Positions 7,909-16,555 of a stretch of DNA of 64,000 bases are shown here, in pieces. The stretch is from JACKAQ01 sp020634975 [NCBI: Calditrichia bacterium]. Its GTDB lineage: Bacteria; Calditrichota; Calditrichia; RBG-13-44-9. The stretch's first letter is position 1; every line of letters starts with the position of its first letter. Under the pieces are notes generated by a model, which searched no databases, was not told where the DNA came from, and saw only the letters and a program-made list of their open reading frames with translations. Both the position numbers and the translations under genes were made by a program. The DNA lies in NCBI GenBank assembly GCA_020634975.1, contig JACKAQ010000001.1, forward strand, positions 310,001 to 374,000, read 5' to 3'.

Positions 7909-9357
7909 ATGAAACCGTTAATCACAACCTTGCTGGCAATCGGAATTCTCGCCGGCGTGATTGCCTGCGGCACAAACGGCAACGCGCAGGATGTGCCGGA
8001 CGCCGTTTTAGGCAACTGGGAAGGCAAATTGAAAGTGCAGGCGATGGAGCTGCGGCTGGTGTTCCGTTTCGCGAAAACCGCCGAAAAAGTGACTGCCGAA
8101 ATGGACAGCCCGGATCAGGGGACAACCGGCATTCCGGTGAGCAATGTGAGTGTGAATGGCGATCAATTGGCTATCGAAGTATCAACAATTAATGGCACTT
8201 ACAGCGGCACACTATCGCCGGACGGCAACACAGTGGACGGCAAATGGAAGCAGAGCGGGATGGAATTTCCGTTGGAAATGAAGCGAGTGAGCGAACTAAC
8301 CAAACTCAACCGGCCGCAGGAACCGCAGCCACCATTTCCCTACCAAACGGAAGATGTGACATTCAAAAATGATCCAGCGAAAATCGAACTTGCCGGAACG
8401 CTGTGCATTCCCACCGGCGACGGCCCTTTTCCGGCGGCAGTGCTCATTTCCGGCTCCGGCCCGCAAGATCGCGATGAATTTTTGCTCGGGCACAAACCGT
8501 TTTGGGTGATTGCCGATGATTTGGTACGGCGCGGCATTGCTGTTTTGCGATATGACGATCGCGGTGTCGGCAAATCCACCGGCGATTTTGGCGCAGCAAC
8601 CAGCCAAGATTTTGCAACGGATGCCTTTGCCGCGGTGAAATTTTTGCAATCGCGCGGGGAAATTGATCGCGGGAAAATCGGGCTGATCGGGCATAGCGAA
8701 GGCGGATTGATCGCGCCGATTGTCGCAGTCGATCATCCGGACGCAATCGCGTTTATCGTAATGCTGGCCGGTCCGGGGCTGCCCGGCGACCAGATTTTGG
8801 AAATGCAATATCAACTTATTGGAAAACAATCAGGGCTCAGTGAAGAATTATTGACGTTTACCAAAGAAAATAGCCATAAAACCTATGAAATTATCAAGAC
8901 CGAGCCGGACAATCAAAAAGCAGCCCAAAAACTGCGCGATTTGTTCGATGAAAATTGGGAAAAAATGAGCGATTCTTTAAAAGCTGAAGCGCAAAAATCC
9001 GGTGATCCCAAACAGCAGCTCGAGCAAAACATTCAAATTTTGACCAATCCCTGGTTTCGCTTTTTTTTGAGTTACGATCCGCGACCGACGCTTGCAAAAG
9101 TACAGTGCCCGGTTTTGGCAATTAACGGAGAGCTGGATTTGCAAGTGCCACCAAAGGAAAATCTGGCAGCAATAGAAACCGCGCTTAAATCCGGTAAAAA
9201 CAGCGATGTAACCGTAAAAGAATTTCTAAAACTCAACCACCTTTTTCAGACATCGACCACCGGCGGACCGGATGAATATGGCAATATCGAGGAAACATTT
9301 GCCCCGGTTGCACTGGATTTTATGGGAGAATGGATCGTCGAACGGTTTGTGAAATAG
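7909..9357 (+). CDS. Lipoprotein alpha/beta hydrolase (S9/esterase-like)
   Basis: 482 residues. The signal peptide ends in a lipobox (VIAC), so it is likely lipid-anchored. Residues ~30-130 form a beta-rich domain often seen before such hydrolases. From ~135 comes an alpha/beta-hydrolase fold with oxyanion region SGSGPQDRDE, nucleophile GHSEGG (Ser263), acid Asp410 (NGELDLQVPP) and His444 (LNHLF). The triad is complete. Family members cleave esters or peptides; the substrate here is unknown. Strong ribosome site (CGGAGA). It follows the sigma/anti-sigma/YbjQ genes by 71 bases and may be the last gene of that operon. Confidence 0.88.
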   Translation: MKPLITTLLAIGILAGVIACGTNGNAQDVPDAVLGNWEGKLKVQAMELRLVFRFAKTAEKVTAEMDSPDQGTTGIPVSNVSVNGDQLAIEVSTINGTYSGTLSPDGNTVDGKWKQSGMEFPLEMKRVSELTKLNRPQEPQPPFPYQTEDVTFKNDPAKIELAGTLCIPTGDGPFPAAVLISGSGPQDRDEFLLGHKPFWVIADDLVRRGIAVLRYDDRGVGKSTGDFGAATSQDFATDAFAAVKFLQSRGEIDRGKIGLIGHSEGGLIAPIVAVDHPDAIAFIVMLAGPGLPGDQILEMQYQLIGKQSGLSEELLTFTKENSHKTYEIIKTEPDNQKAAQKLRDLFDENWEKMSDSLKAEAQKSGDPKQQLEQNIQILTNPWFRFFLSYDPRPTLAKVQCPVLAINGELDLQVPPKENLAAIETALKSGKNSDVTVKEFLKLNHLFQTSTTGGPDEYGNIEETFAPVALDFMGEWIVERFVK

Positions 9358-9388
9358 ATTCTTTTGGCAGGATAAAATGAATGTTTAC

Positions 9389-9418
9389 AAAAAAGCGTGC
9401 AGTTTTGCACGCTTTTTT
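9389..9418. terminator. Bidirectional rho-independent terminator
   Basis: Stem AAAAAGCGTGCA/TGCACGCTTTTT with a 4-base loop, A-run on the left and T-run on the right, placed between two convergent genes. It can terminate both. Confidence 0.9.
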
Positions 9419-9424
9419 GTTGAA

Positions 9425-10171
9425 CTAAACCACATCAATTTCACCGGCGGAGGCAAAAATATGGTGCGGACGCCATGCAACTGTGTCGATATCTTCGCGG
9501 GTGCTGACACCGGTGAGCACCAGAATCGTCTCCAGTCCGGCTTGAATGCCTGCCAGAATGTCTGTCTGCAAATTGTCCCCGACAATCACGGTGTTTTCCG
9601 AATGCGCATCAATATTATTGAGCGCCGCTCGCATAATCCATGCGCTCGGTTTGCCCATATACAGCGGTTTTTTGCCGGTGATTCGCTCAATCGGCGCACA
9701 TAACGCGCCGCAAGCCGGATAGCCTTTCGGTCCGGCAACGTCCGGATTGGTGCCGATAAACCGTGCACCTTCCATAATATGGTAAGATGCCTTCCGGATC
9801 ATTTCCCAATTGTATGATCGCGTTTCCCCGACAATTACAAAATCAGGATCGATATCCGTAATCGTAAAACCGATTTTATACAATTCATGCGTTAAAGCGC
9901 CCTCACCGATAACATATGCTTTTCTCCCGTCCTGTTTTTCCAGAAAATCCGCAGTTGCCATTGCCGATGTGTATAAATTTTCCGCCGGAACTTTGATGCC
10001 CGCAGACGCCAGCCGGTTTTGCAAATCCTGTTGCGTTTGCGACGGATAATTGGTCAAAATCACCAATGGGTTGCCCTGTTTCAACAGTCGTGCAATAAAT
10101 TTATCCGCACCGGGAATCAGTGCGTTGTTGTGCAGTAACACCCCGTCAATGTCGCAGATGACGTTTTTCAT
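9425..10171 (-). CDS. HAD-IIA family sugar/nucleotide phosphatase (NagD-like)
   Basis: 248 residues with all HAD motifs: motif I DIDGV (nucleophile Asp7, Asp9), motif II LTN (Thr40), motif III Lys174 (MGKPS) and motif IV GDNLQTD (198-204). The large C2 cap between motifs II and III (GTNPD, PACGAL) is that of the NagD/4-nitrophenylphosphatase group, which dephosphorylates ribonucleotide and sugar monophosphates in the cytoplasm. Start ATG 10171 has a GGGAGC ribosome site. Length is normal for NagD (about 250). It is a single-gene unit. Confidence 0.92.
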   Translation of the reverse strand: MKNVICDIDGVLLHNNALIPGADKFIARLLKQGNPLVILTNYPSQTQQDLQNRLASAGIKVPAENLYTSAMATADFLEKQDGRKAYVIGEGALTHELYKIGFTITDIDPDFVIVGETRSYNWEMIRKASYHIMEGARFIGTNPDVAGPKGYPACGALCAPIERITGKKPLYMGKPSAWIMRAALNNIDAHSENTVIVGDNLQTDILAGIQAGLETILVLTGVSTREDIDTVAWRPHHIFASAGEIDVV

Positions 10172-10264
10172 TTTGCTCCCAGATCAATATTGCAATTGTT
10201 CGTTTCAATCGTTAAACTTACAAATAGATGTTTGCATTCTACAACTCAATAATAATCTGTTCAC

Positions 10265-12961
10265 ATGAGACTTATCATGGATTGTTTTCCAAAAAGCATC
10301 CAGTTCCGGCATCCGTGGCGCAATTACCAGCAACGGGTTTTGGATGAACTCGCATCTCATCTTAATGATCGAAAATTGCATGTGATTGCTCCACCGGGTT
10401 CGGGAAAAACCGTTTTGGGGATCGAGGCTATGTTGCGCATTGGCCGTCCAACGCTGATTCTTTCTCCAACAATCACGATACGCAATCAATGGATCGAACG
10501 GCTGATGACAGATTTTTTGCAAACAAACAACCGCCCGGACTGGATTTCGCACTCTATTCACAATCCCAAATTTGTAACTGTTTCTACTTATCAGGGCTTG
10601 CACGCAGTGATGTCCGGAATGAAAAAGGATCCGGCACCCATTGAATCTGATCATAACCCGCCTATTTCCGGATCAAACAAAACAAAAACGTTTTTAACCG
10701 CAATCGAGAAATTAGGGATTTCAACAATCATTGTCGATGAAGCGCATCACCTCAAAAATGAGTGGTGGAAAAGTCTGATGAGTTTTGTCGAACATATTCC
10801 CCAACCACATATTGTTGCCTTAACCGCAACACCGCCATACGATGTTTCTTATGCGGAATGGCAACGCTATCAAGACCTTTGCGGCGAGGTTGATGCTGAA
10901 ATTTCTGTGCCGGAACTAATGATATCCGGTGATTTATCACCACATCAGGATTTCATATATTTCTCGACTCCCAGCGAGGCAGAGACACAAACTATCCGGG
11001 AATTTCAGAACGCAGTCATGCAAATTCAGGAAGAGATTGAGCTGTCGCCGGAATTAAGTGACCTCGTTTTGGCTCATCCATGGATTCAATTTCCGTTCAA
11101 AAATATCGAAGCCATTCTGGATAAACCGGATTATTATTCCAGTATGCTGATTTATCTGAAACATACCGGGCATCTCATAAATCAAGAGAACATAGATATT
11201 TATCAATTTGAAATTTCAGATATTCCCAAGCTGGACCTCGAATGGCTGGAAATTTTTCTAACGCATATTTTTTACAACGATCATGAGCATTATCAACCCG
11301 TTGATGCTGTGTTGAGCAAATGGCAAAAGCTTCTTAAACAAGCTGGTGCAATTTATCGACGCAAAGTGACATTGCAGGATTCTGAGATAATTCAGAAAGC
11401 GTTAAACAGCAGCGTGAGCAAACTGGACAGCATTGTATCAATTTTTCGAGAGGAATATAAGGTGTTGCGCCAGCGGCTGCGGTTGGTAATTTTAACGGAT
11501 TTTATCCGAAAATCGGATATGCCAACTTTTGAATTCCCTGATATTGGAATGAAGCGTTTGGGTGTTGTACCAATTTTTGAACAGTTACGGCGGGAATTTA
11601 TAGACGATATTCAGATTTGCGCCCTCAGTGGTTCGTTGGTGATCATCCCGGAAACCGTTTTCGGCGAATTTGAAATTGCAGCCATTGAATTTGGAATCGC
11701 TAGAAACGATTTCCGCACTTTCCCGCTCGCACACGATCCGGGATTTTTGCGGATTGAATCGTTTTCCGGCAAACAACAGCACATCGTCCGAATCATCACT
11801 CACCTTTTCGCAACTGGTCAACTAAACATTATTGTCGGAACGAAATCGTTACTCGGAGAAGGGTGGGATGCACCGGCAATCAACACACTTATTTTAGCAA
11901 CCACCGTTGGATCATTCGTGCTCTCCAACCAAATGCGTGGCAGGGCAATACGCATATTAAAAAATGATCCGGAAAAAGTTGCAAATATCTGGCATTTGGT
12001 GTGCGCGGAAAAAGAATTGAGCAACGGCGGCAGCGATTTTATGATACTCAAACGTCGGTTTAAGGCGTTTGTGGGAATTTCAAATAATGATCCGGAAATT
12101 GCCAACGGTATTCAACGAATGGGTGAATTAAACCTAAATGAAAATACAGTTGCAAAAATCAATCAACAGATGCTCGCGATAGCAACGCAGCGGCACCAAA
12201 TTCGCAAGAAATGGACTGCCGCACTCGCAACCGGTAACATGAAAGCCAATATGGTCGAAGAAATTAACGCCCCAAAACAGTCTGTAAGGAGCGGTGTTGG
12301 TATACGCTATTTGCGAAAAAAAGCAATGCTGGCGGGTATCACAGCGGGCAGTTTTTTGACAACTTTTCTTGCTTACCTGGCTTTGGGAGGCACATCCGCT
12401 GAAGGGCTAAGTGTAGTATTTTTAATGGGATCGGGATTGGCAAACATCTACCTTTTGCCGATAACAGCCCGGCAAATTTGGCATTATTTTACATCCGGAC
12501 CAGAACCCAAAAGTGTTGAGTTGATAGCAAATATTTTATTAAAATCGCTATTTGATAGCGGTTTCATCCGTACGCCATTGGAGCAACTAAAAATCGTTAT
12601 AAAATACATAAACTCAGAAGAAATAACCTGTTATCTGATTGGTGGAAATTCCCACGAAAAAGCTACATTTCTGGATGCTGTTCACGAGATGCTTTCTCCT
12701 GTTGATAACCCGCGATATTTGATTGCGTTGTTAAATGACAGAAAACCACGCAATAATGAATTTTACACCGTCCCAAAAATATTGGCAAAACACAAATCAT
12801 CTGCAGAAAATTTGATTGCTTATTGGGAAAAGGAAATTGGCAAAGCCAGGTTGATTTTTACAAGAACAATTGAGGGTCGCCAATATTTATTGCAGGCAAG
12901 AATTCAATCGTTGAAAATGTTACGCCAGAAAAAGATAGACCGGCAACGGATTTGGAAATAA
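10265..12961 (+). CDS. SF2 DEAH-box helicase with predicted C-terminal membrane helices
   Basis: 898 residues. Helicase motifs are in order: Q-like NYQQRVLDEL, Walker A APPGSGKT (42-49), DEAH (158-161), ALTATPP, a long insert of ~250 residues, GTKSLLGEGWDAP and motif VI QMRGRAIR (556-563). The motor is thus complete and of the SSL2/type-I-restriction-like SF2 class. Unusually, a basic stretch at ~680 is followed by two hydrophobic helices (about 686-706 and 713-735). A soluble domain of ~160 residues with no recognised motif ends the protein. No nuclease or methylase partner is adjacent. The start could be ATG 10265 or 10277; neither has a clear ribosome site. AT content is a little higher than in its neighbours. 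Confidence 0.85.
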   Translation: MRLIMDCFPKSIQFRHPWRNYQQRVLDELASHLNDRKLHVIAPPGSGKTVLGIEAMLRIGRPTLILSPTITIRNQWIERLMTDFLQTNNRPDWISHSIHNPKFVTVSTYQGLHAVMSGMKKDPAPIESDHNPPISGSNKTKTFLTAIEKLGISTIIVDEAHHLKNEWWKSLMSFVEHIPQPHIVALTATPPYDVSYAEWQRYQDLCGEVDAEISVPELMISGDLSPHQDFIYFSTPSEAETQTIREFQNAVMQIQEEIELSPELSDLVLAHPWIQFPFKNIEAILDKPDYYSSMLIYLKHTGHLINQENIDIYQFEISDIPKLDLEWLEIFLTHIFYNDHEHYQPVDAVLSKWQKLLKQAGAIYRRKVTLQDSEIIQKALNSSVSKLDSIVSIFREEYKVLRQRLRLVILTDFIRKSDMPTFEFPDIGMKRLGVVPIFEQLRREFIDDIQICALSGSLVIIPETVFGEFEIAAIEFGIARNDFRTFPLAHDPGFLRIESFSGKQQHIVRIITHLFATGQLNIIVGTKSLLGEGWDAPAINTLILATTVGSFVLSNQMRGRAIRILKNDPEKVANIWHLVCAEKELSNGGSDFMILKRRFKAFVGISNNDPEIANGIQRMGELNLNENTVAKINQQMLAIATQRHQIRKKWTAALATGNMKANMVEEINAPKQSVRSGVGIRYLRKKAMLAGITAGSFLTTFLAYLALGGTSAEGLSVVFLMGSGLANIYLLPITARQIWHYFTSGPEPKSVELIANILLKSLFDSGFIRTPLEQLKIVIKYINSEEITCYLIGGNSHEKATFLDAVHEMLSPVDNPRYLIALLNDRKPRNNEFYTVPKILAKHKSSAENLIAYWEKEIGKARLIFTRTIEGRQYLLQARIQSLKMLRQKKIDRQRIWK

Positions 12962-12983
12962 AACATTGCCGGTTGTTCATCAA

Positions 12984-14024
12984 TCATGAAACCCGAACCG
13001 TATCCAATCCCCACTGAATCACTTTCAATTGAAAGCGCACCGCATTTTGAAAATCCAGCGGTTTCAGCCCGAACTCTTTGATCTCTTTTGCAATGGATTC
13101 GCCATTTGCCAATTTGAGGCGCAACGCCGGCAATTTTTCTTTGAAAGCAAGATATCGCTCCGGCGTACCGGTATATTTCAGCGAAGGATTTTCTACAATA
13201 AACAACGGCAGTTCGGTTACCAAACACAGCAGATCGCCACCGAGCGAGCGGATAAATTCCATCGAGCTAAGGTGAAATTTTTCAGCAGTTTGCGGATCGT
13301 TTTGCGACAGAAAATACGCTTGCATCGCCCGGCCTTCCGGTGTGGTGGTAAATCCCGGAGCGATATAATCAAACCCTTTCTCCCCGCCCCTGTCGTGATC
13401 GTGTCGCCGCAATCCGAGTTCGTTGGCGAGCAGCACAAATTTTTGCTGAATGCGTTCCGTTCGCTCAATCCAGTTGCGGTCGATGAGCAACATTGCGCCT
13501 TCCGAAAACGCCATTCCGTGCAGACTGATGTGCAAATCAAACGGCCCAAATTCCCGCCAGATTTCCGTTGCCAACCGGTTTTCCGACCGCATTTCCGGAT
13601 AGCCGAACTCGATATCCTGTCCGGGCTGTTCCCGAAAAACGTGGTGAATAAATTCAGAAACATCCGGCCATTTGCGAATCCAAGATTGATTTTTTGCCTC
13701 GCCATCCGGGTTGATATGCGGAAAAATTACAAACCGGAAATCCGCCAGAATATCGGCGAACGCTTCGCGATGGCGCAGTATTTCGCAAATAAACATGCGC
13801 AGCGTTTCCGGCCCAACCGGCTCATCGGAATGCGATCCGGCAATCAGGCTGACGGTTTTGGCGCCGTTGCCCAAAATTACCGCGTCAACCGGACGACCGC
13901 CCTCGCTCTTTCCGGCAACGCGATATTCGGCAATATCGCTATTTGCAGCGCACGACTGTTTGATTTCATCGCGAACGGCATCGCTTTCGCGAAAATTTTC
14001 CGGTAATTTGAAACGTTTTAGCAT
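12984..14024 (-). CDS. M14 family zinc metallocarboxypeptidase
   Basis: 346 residues. Zinc ligands are visible as the HxxE motif in GSHSDEP (His65, Glu68) and the distal His in LHISLHG (His165 or His169). HINPDG (His103) is a family landmark, and the catalytic glutamate is probably Glu270 in VTELPLF. This is the M14 carboxypeptidase/succinylglutamate-desuccinylase fold. No signal peptide is seen, so it is probably cytoplasmic and acts on small peptides or amino-acid conjugates. It lies 50 bases downstream of the TrpF-like gene on the same strand and may be cotranscribed. Convergent with the helicase, with 22 bases between stops. Confidence 0.85.
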   Translation of the reverse strand: MLKRFKLPENFRESDAVRDEIKQSCAANSDIAEYRVAGKSEGGRPVDAVILGNGAKTVSLIAGSHSDEPVGPETLRMFICEILRHREAFADILADFRFVIFPHINPDGEAKNQSWIRKWPDVSEFIHHVFREQPGQDIEFGYPEMRSENRLATEIWREFGPFDLHISLHGMAFSEGAMLLIDRNWIERTERIQQKFVLLANELGLRRHDHDRGGEKGFDYIAPGFTTTPEGRAMQAYFLSQNDPQTAEKFHLSSMEFIRSLGGDLLCLVTELPLFIVENPSLKYTGTPERYLAFKEKLPALRLKLANGESIAKEIKEFGLKPLDFQNAVRFQLKVIQWGLDTVRVS

Positions 14025-14074
14025 TGAATCACCTTGTGATAGACCGTTTATTGGTTTCCGATTTTTGTAAAAAA

Positions 14075-14752
14075 TTATCCGCCGAACAACGCAAAACCGC
14101 GTCTCGCTTCGCGGACAAATGTTGCCACCTTTTCAGCAGATTTCCGACCGTCCTCAGCCTCGACGCCGGTGTGCACATCCACCGCAGCCGGACGAACGAT
14201 GCGAATCGCATCGAACACGTTTTCGGGTGTCAGTCCGCCGGCGAGCATCAGCGGTTTTGGGGAAATCTCCACGAGTTTCCGGCTGATTTGCCAATCGTGG
14301 GTTTTCCCGGTGGCACCATCCGCGCCCGTTGCCGGATCGTGCGTATCCGTAATAAAACCATCGACCAACGGCGCGAGTGTTTGGGTCATGTTTTCCAACT
14401 CGCTCAAATTATCCCCGCGAACGATGAGGCTTTTTAAAATAAACACATCCGGCGCGGATTTCCGCAATTGTTGCAATTCTGCAAGTTCAATATTTCCATG
14501 AATTTGCACGGTTTTGGCGTGCAGCATTTTGCACAATTCCAAAATTTCCGCCGCCGTGTTGAGATAGGTAATCAACACGCCAGAACGATTTTCCGGTAGA
14601 TTGGCGATAATCGCCGCTGCATCTGCATCGTTGATATCTTCCGCATTTACGGTCAATCGCAGCGGAAAGCCGAGCCAATCCACGCCCGAATCGAGCAGCA
14701 GTTGCGCTTCCGCAGCATCAATGATGCCGGCAATTTGAATGATATGTTTCAT
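14075..14752 (-). CDS. TrpF-like (phosphoribosylanthranilate isomerase family) protein lacking the catalytic Cys
   Basis: 225 residues from ATG 14752; a longer reading upstream has no coding character. The (beta/alpha)8 TrpF pattern is clear: IQIAGI at strand 1, VQIHGN near 83, DTHDP...GATGKTHDW at 136-154, LAGGLTPENV near 170 and VDVHTGVE near 191. In true TrpF, strand 1 reads KICGIT and the Cys is the general base; here it is Ala8. The general-acid Asp (Asp136) and phosphate-binding Gly motifs remain. No other trp gene is nearby. It may be a paralogue with another reaction on a phosphoribosyl compound. Confidence 0.8.
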   Translation of the reverse strand: MKHIIQIAGIIDAAEAQLLLDSGVDWLGFPLRLTVNAEDINDADAAAIIANLPENRSGVLITYLNTAAEILELCKMLHAKTVQIHGNIELAELQQLRKSAPDVFILKSLIVRGDNLSELENMTQTLAPLVDGFITDTHDPATGADGATGKTHDWQISRKLVEISPKPLMLAGGLTPENVFDAIRIVRPAAVDVHTGVEAEDGRKSAEKVATFVREARRGFALFGG

Positions 14753-14890
14753 TTCGCAAGATAAACCATTGCGGCAGAAAATACAACCGGGATTCCGCAT
14801 TCGCATGCGGCAACCGTTTGCTTTTTTGCTAACGCTTAAGTAACATTTATCTTTAAATTTATTACGATAAAACAAACTGCAGCGAAGAAA

Positions 14891-15856
14891 ATGAGAACAA
14901 TCTCCGAAACACAACTGGACGAAATATTTGGCATCGGCAGCGCCGTCACATTTAAACAAGTGATTGAAGAAGCGCGAATGCTGGCAAAAATTCCCCGCCC
15001 GATCATGATTCAGGGCGAACGCGGAACGGGCAAGGAATTGCTGGCGCGCGCCATTCATTTGGAAAGCGACCGGAAAAAACAACCGTATGTTGTGGTCAAT
15101 TGTGCTGCGTTTCAGGAAGATTTGTTTGCTGCGGAAATGTTTGGCCGGGAAAAAGGCGCGTACACCGGCGCTGTTGATTCGCGTCCCGGCAGACTGGAAC
15201 TGGCCGACGGCGGCACGCTGTTTTTGGACGAAGTGGCGAATATGAGCCGTGCGGTTCAGGAAAAATTGCTTCGCGTGATCGAATATCAACAATTTGAACG
15301 GCTCGGCGGCAGCAAACCGATTTCGGTGGATGTGCGGATTATTGCCGCAACCAACGCCAATCTCGATCAACTCATGGAAAAATCAGAATTTTTGCCGGAT
15401 TTGTATGACCGGTTATCGTTTGCGGTGCTCACTTTGCCACCGCTGCGAAAACGACGGGAAGATATCCCATCGCTGATCGAACACTTCATTTGTCAACTCC
15501 ACAAAGAAATTCCCAACCTCGAACACAAATCGTTTACGCCTTCCGCGATTCAGGAACTCCAGAATTACCATTGGCCGGGGAACATCCGGCAGCTCAAAAA
15601 CATCATCGAGCGCATTTATATTTCCGACGAAGACGGTACCATCAACGCATCGGAACTGCCGATCGAAATTACATCTGTGGAACCGATCCGCGGTAATTTC
15701 TACGAAAAAGTGCGCGCGTACGAAATCAACCTGTTGCTCAACTCGCTGAAAGATTTTGATGGCAACCAGCGCGCCGCAGCCGAAAATCTTGGGATGTCTT
15801 ACGACCAGTTCCGCCACTTCTACAAAAAATACAAGTTGGAAGATTATCTGGTGTAA
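14891..15856 (+). CDS. pspF: PspF-like sigma-54-dependent transcriptional activator
   Basis: 321 residues, matching the E. coli PspF layout (AAA+ then Fis-type HTH, no receiver or sensor domain). Walker A GERGTGKE (42-49), sigma-54 contact loop GAYTGA (89-94, a tolerated variant of GAFTGA), Walker B GTLFLDEV (~108-115), arginine finger region LYDRLSF (171-177) and HTH NQRAAAENLGMSYDQFRH near 292-309 are all present. Lacking its own sensor, it would be controlled by a partner; in E. coli that is PspA. A sigma-54 promoter lies 70 bases after its stop and drives the following genes. Symbol given by architecture and context. Confidence 0.85.
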   Translation: MRTISETQLDEIFGIGSAVTFKQVIEEARMLAKIPRPIMIQGERGTGKELLARAIHLESDRKKQPYVVVNCAAFQEDLFAAEMFGREKGAYTGAVDSRPGRLELADGGTLFLDEVANMSRAVQEKLLRVIEYQQFERLGGSKPISVDVRIIAATNANLDQLMEKSEFLPDLYDRLSFAVLTLPPLRKRREDIPSLIEHFICQLHKEIPNLEHKSFTPSAIQELQNYHWPGNIRQLKNIIERIYISDEDGTINASELPIEITSVEPIRGNFYEKVRAYEINLLLNSLKDFDGNQRAAAENLGMSYDQFRHFYKKYKLEDYLV

Positions 15857-15862
15857 AACACC
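15850..15862. promoter_or_regulatory. Short palindrome at the activator stop codon, possible activator site
   Basis: GGTGT-AAA-ACACC overlaps the stop codon of the activator gene, about 65 bases upstream of the sigma-54 -24 element. A second inverted pair GTTGG/CCAAC lies at 15869-15887. Either could be an upstream activator site for the PspF-like protein, but this is inference from position only. Confidence 0.3.
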
Positions 15863-15924
15863 GACACCGTTGGCGCAATACACCAACCCGATTTCATAAG
15901 TTCAATAAAAACAATAGATTTATT

Positions 15925-15941
15925 TTGGCATTCAGATTGCA
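15925..15941 (+). promoter_or_regulatory. Sigma-54 (-24/-12) promoter
   Basis: TTGGCA, six bases, then TTGCA: the invariant GG (15927-15928) and GC (15939-15940) are separated by exactly ten bases, as required for RpoN. Transcription would start near 15952. It sits between a PspF-like activator and the pspA operon, on the same strand as both. Confidence 0.85.
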
Positions 15942-15976
15942 ATATTATGGCATGAAGCCTGTGAAGGGGCTGTTAA

Positions 15977-16102
15977 ATGACCAAAATAAATGACAATATG
16001 AAACAGATTTCCAGAAATTGTCGGGCAGATTTTCTCACCGGAAGATTTCCGGTTTATCCGCGGCAATTGCTGAGAAATATCTTTTTCAACGAACAAGCTT
16101 GA
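15977..16102 (+). CDS. Possible 41-residue leader ORF
   Basis: ATG 15977 is preceded at 7 bases by GAAGGGG, a better ribosome site than that of the next gene, and lies 25 bases after the predicted sigma-54 start site. The peptide (MTKINDNMKQ...FFNEQA) has no recognisable feature. It ends 17 bases before the next start, so it could act as a translational leader or be spurious. Confidence 0.3.
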   Translation: MTKINDNMKQISRNCRADFLTGRFPVYPRQLLRNIFFNEQA

Positions 16103-16119
16103 GTTTTTTGGGGTGTGTT

Positions 16120-16539
16120 ATGGTGCAGCAAGACCGTTTTCAATATGAAATGAAGAACATTCTGGAAGCAAAAACATTGCTGGTTGTGCGGGCTGCAAAG
16201 CGCGTTCACTACCGGTTGGGCAATGTTTCCGATCAAAAAAATTATCTGGATGCATTACAACGCGAATTTGAAGCGGATCATATTCGCTTCAAGAAAGAAG
16301 AACCGCAGCCGGAAGAAGACCTGCCCTCGCGAAGGCTAAAAAAGGATTATCTCTGCTTTGGCAACATGCTGGTGCGAACTATTAATGGTAATGTGATTCC
16401 CGAAAACGATATTTTAAATTTTCGTAAAGAGCTGAAAAGATTAAACTTGCAATGCGGACTGATCGTAGGATTTTCGGATGACGGCATTGTCGTTGAACGG
16501 GTGACGGTTACAGAATCAAATAAACACAATTTATCCTGA
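16120..16539 (+). CDS. GxxExxY-like (PD-(D/E)xK-fold) protein, apparently degenerate
   Basis: 139 residues from ATG 16120; an upstream TTG at 16018 would add 34. The pattern VHYRLGNVSDQKNYLDALQ, IRFKKEE, then LCFGNMLVRTINGNVIPEND and FRKELKRLNLQCGLIVGFSDD parallels the GxxExxY/PDDEXK_3 family (VHxxLGxGxxExxYxxAL, ExK strand, QLLNYL, GLLINFG). However, the GxxExxY glutamate and the E-x-K lysine are missing, so nuclease activity is unlikely. First firm gene after the sigma-54 promoter. Family assignment is by pattern only. Confidence 0.6.
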   Translation: MVQQDRFQYEMKNILEAKTLLVVRAAKRVHYRLGNVSDQKNYLDALQREFEADHIRFKKEEPQPEEDLPSRRLKKDYLCFGNMLVRTINGNVIPENDILNFRKELKRLNLQCGLIVGFSDDGIVVERVTVTESNKHNLS

Positions 16540-16555
16540 GCAAACGGAGCACATC

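Noticed and set aside
10265-12961. Type I restriction or DISARM helicase subunit
   Set aside because: No methylase, nuclease, specificity or DUF1998 gene adjacent; neighbours are housekeeping hydrolases on the other strand.
13029-14006. Forward open frame (325 codons) opposite the M14 peptidase
   Set aside because: The reverse strand shows zinc ligands and catalytic Glu; the forward frame has only shadow-like composition.
14753-15370. 205-codon upstream extension of the TrpF-like gene
   Set aside because: The extension is His/Phe/Cys-rich, runs antisense into the sigma-54 activator, and the TrpF fold begins exactly at the internal ATG 14752.
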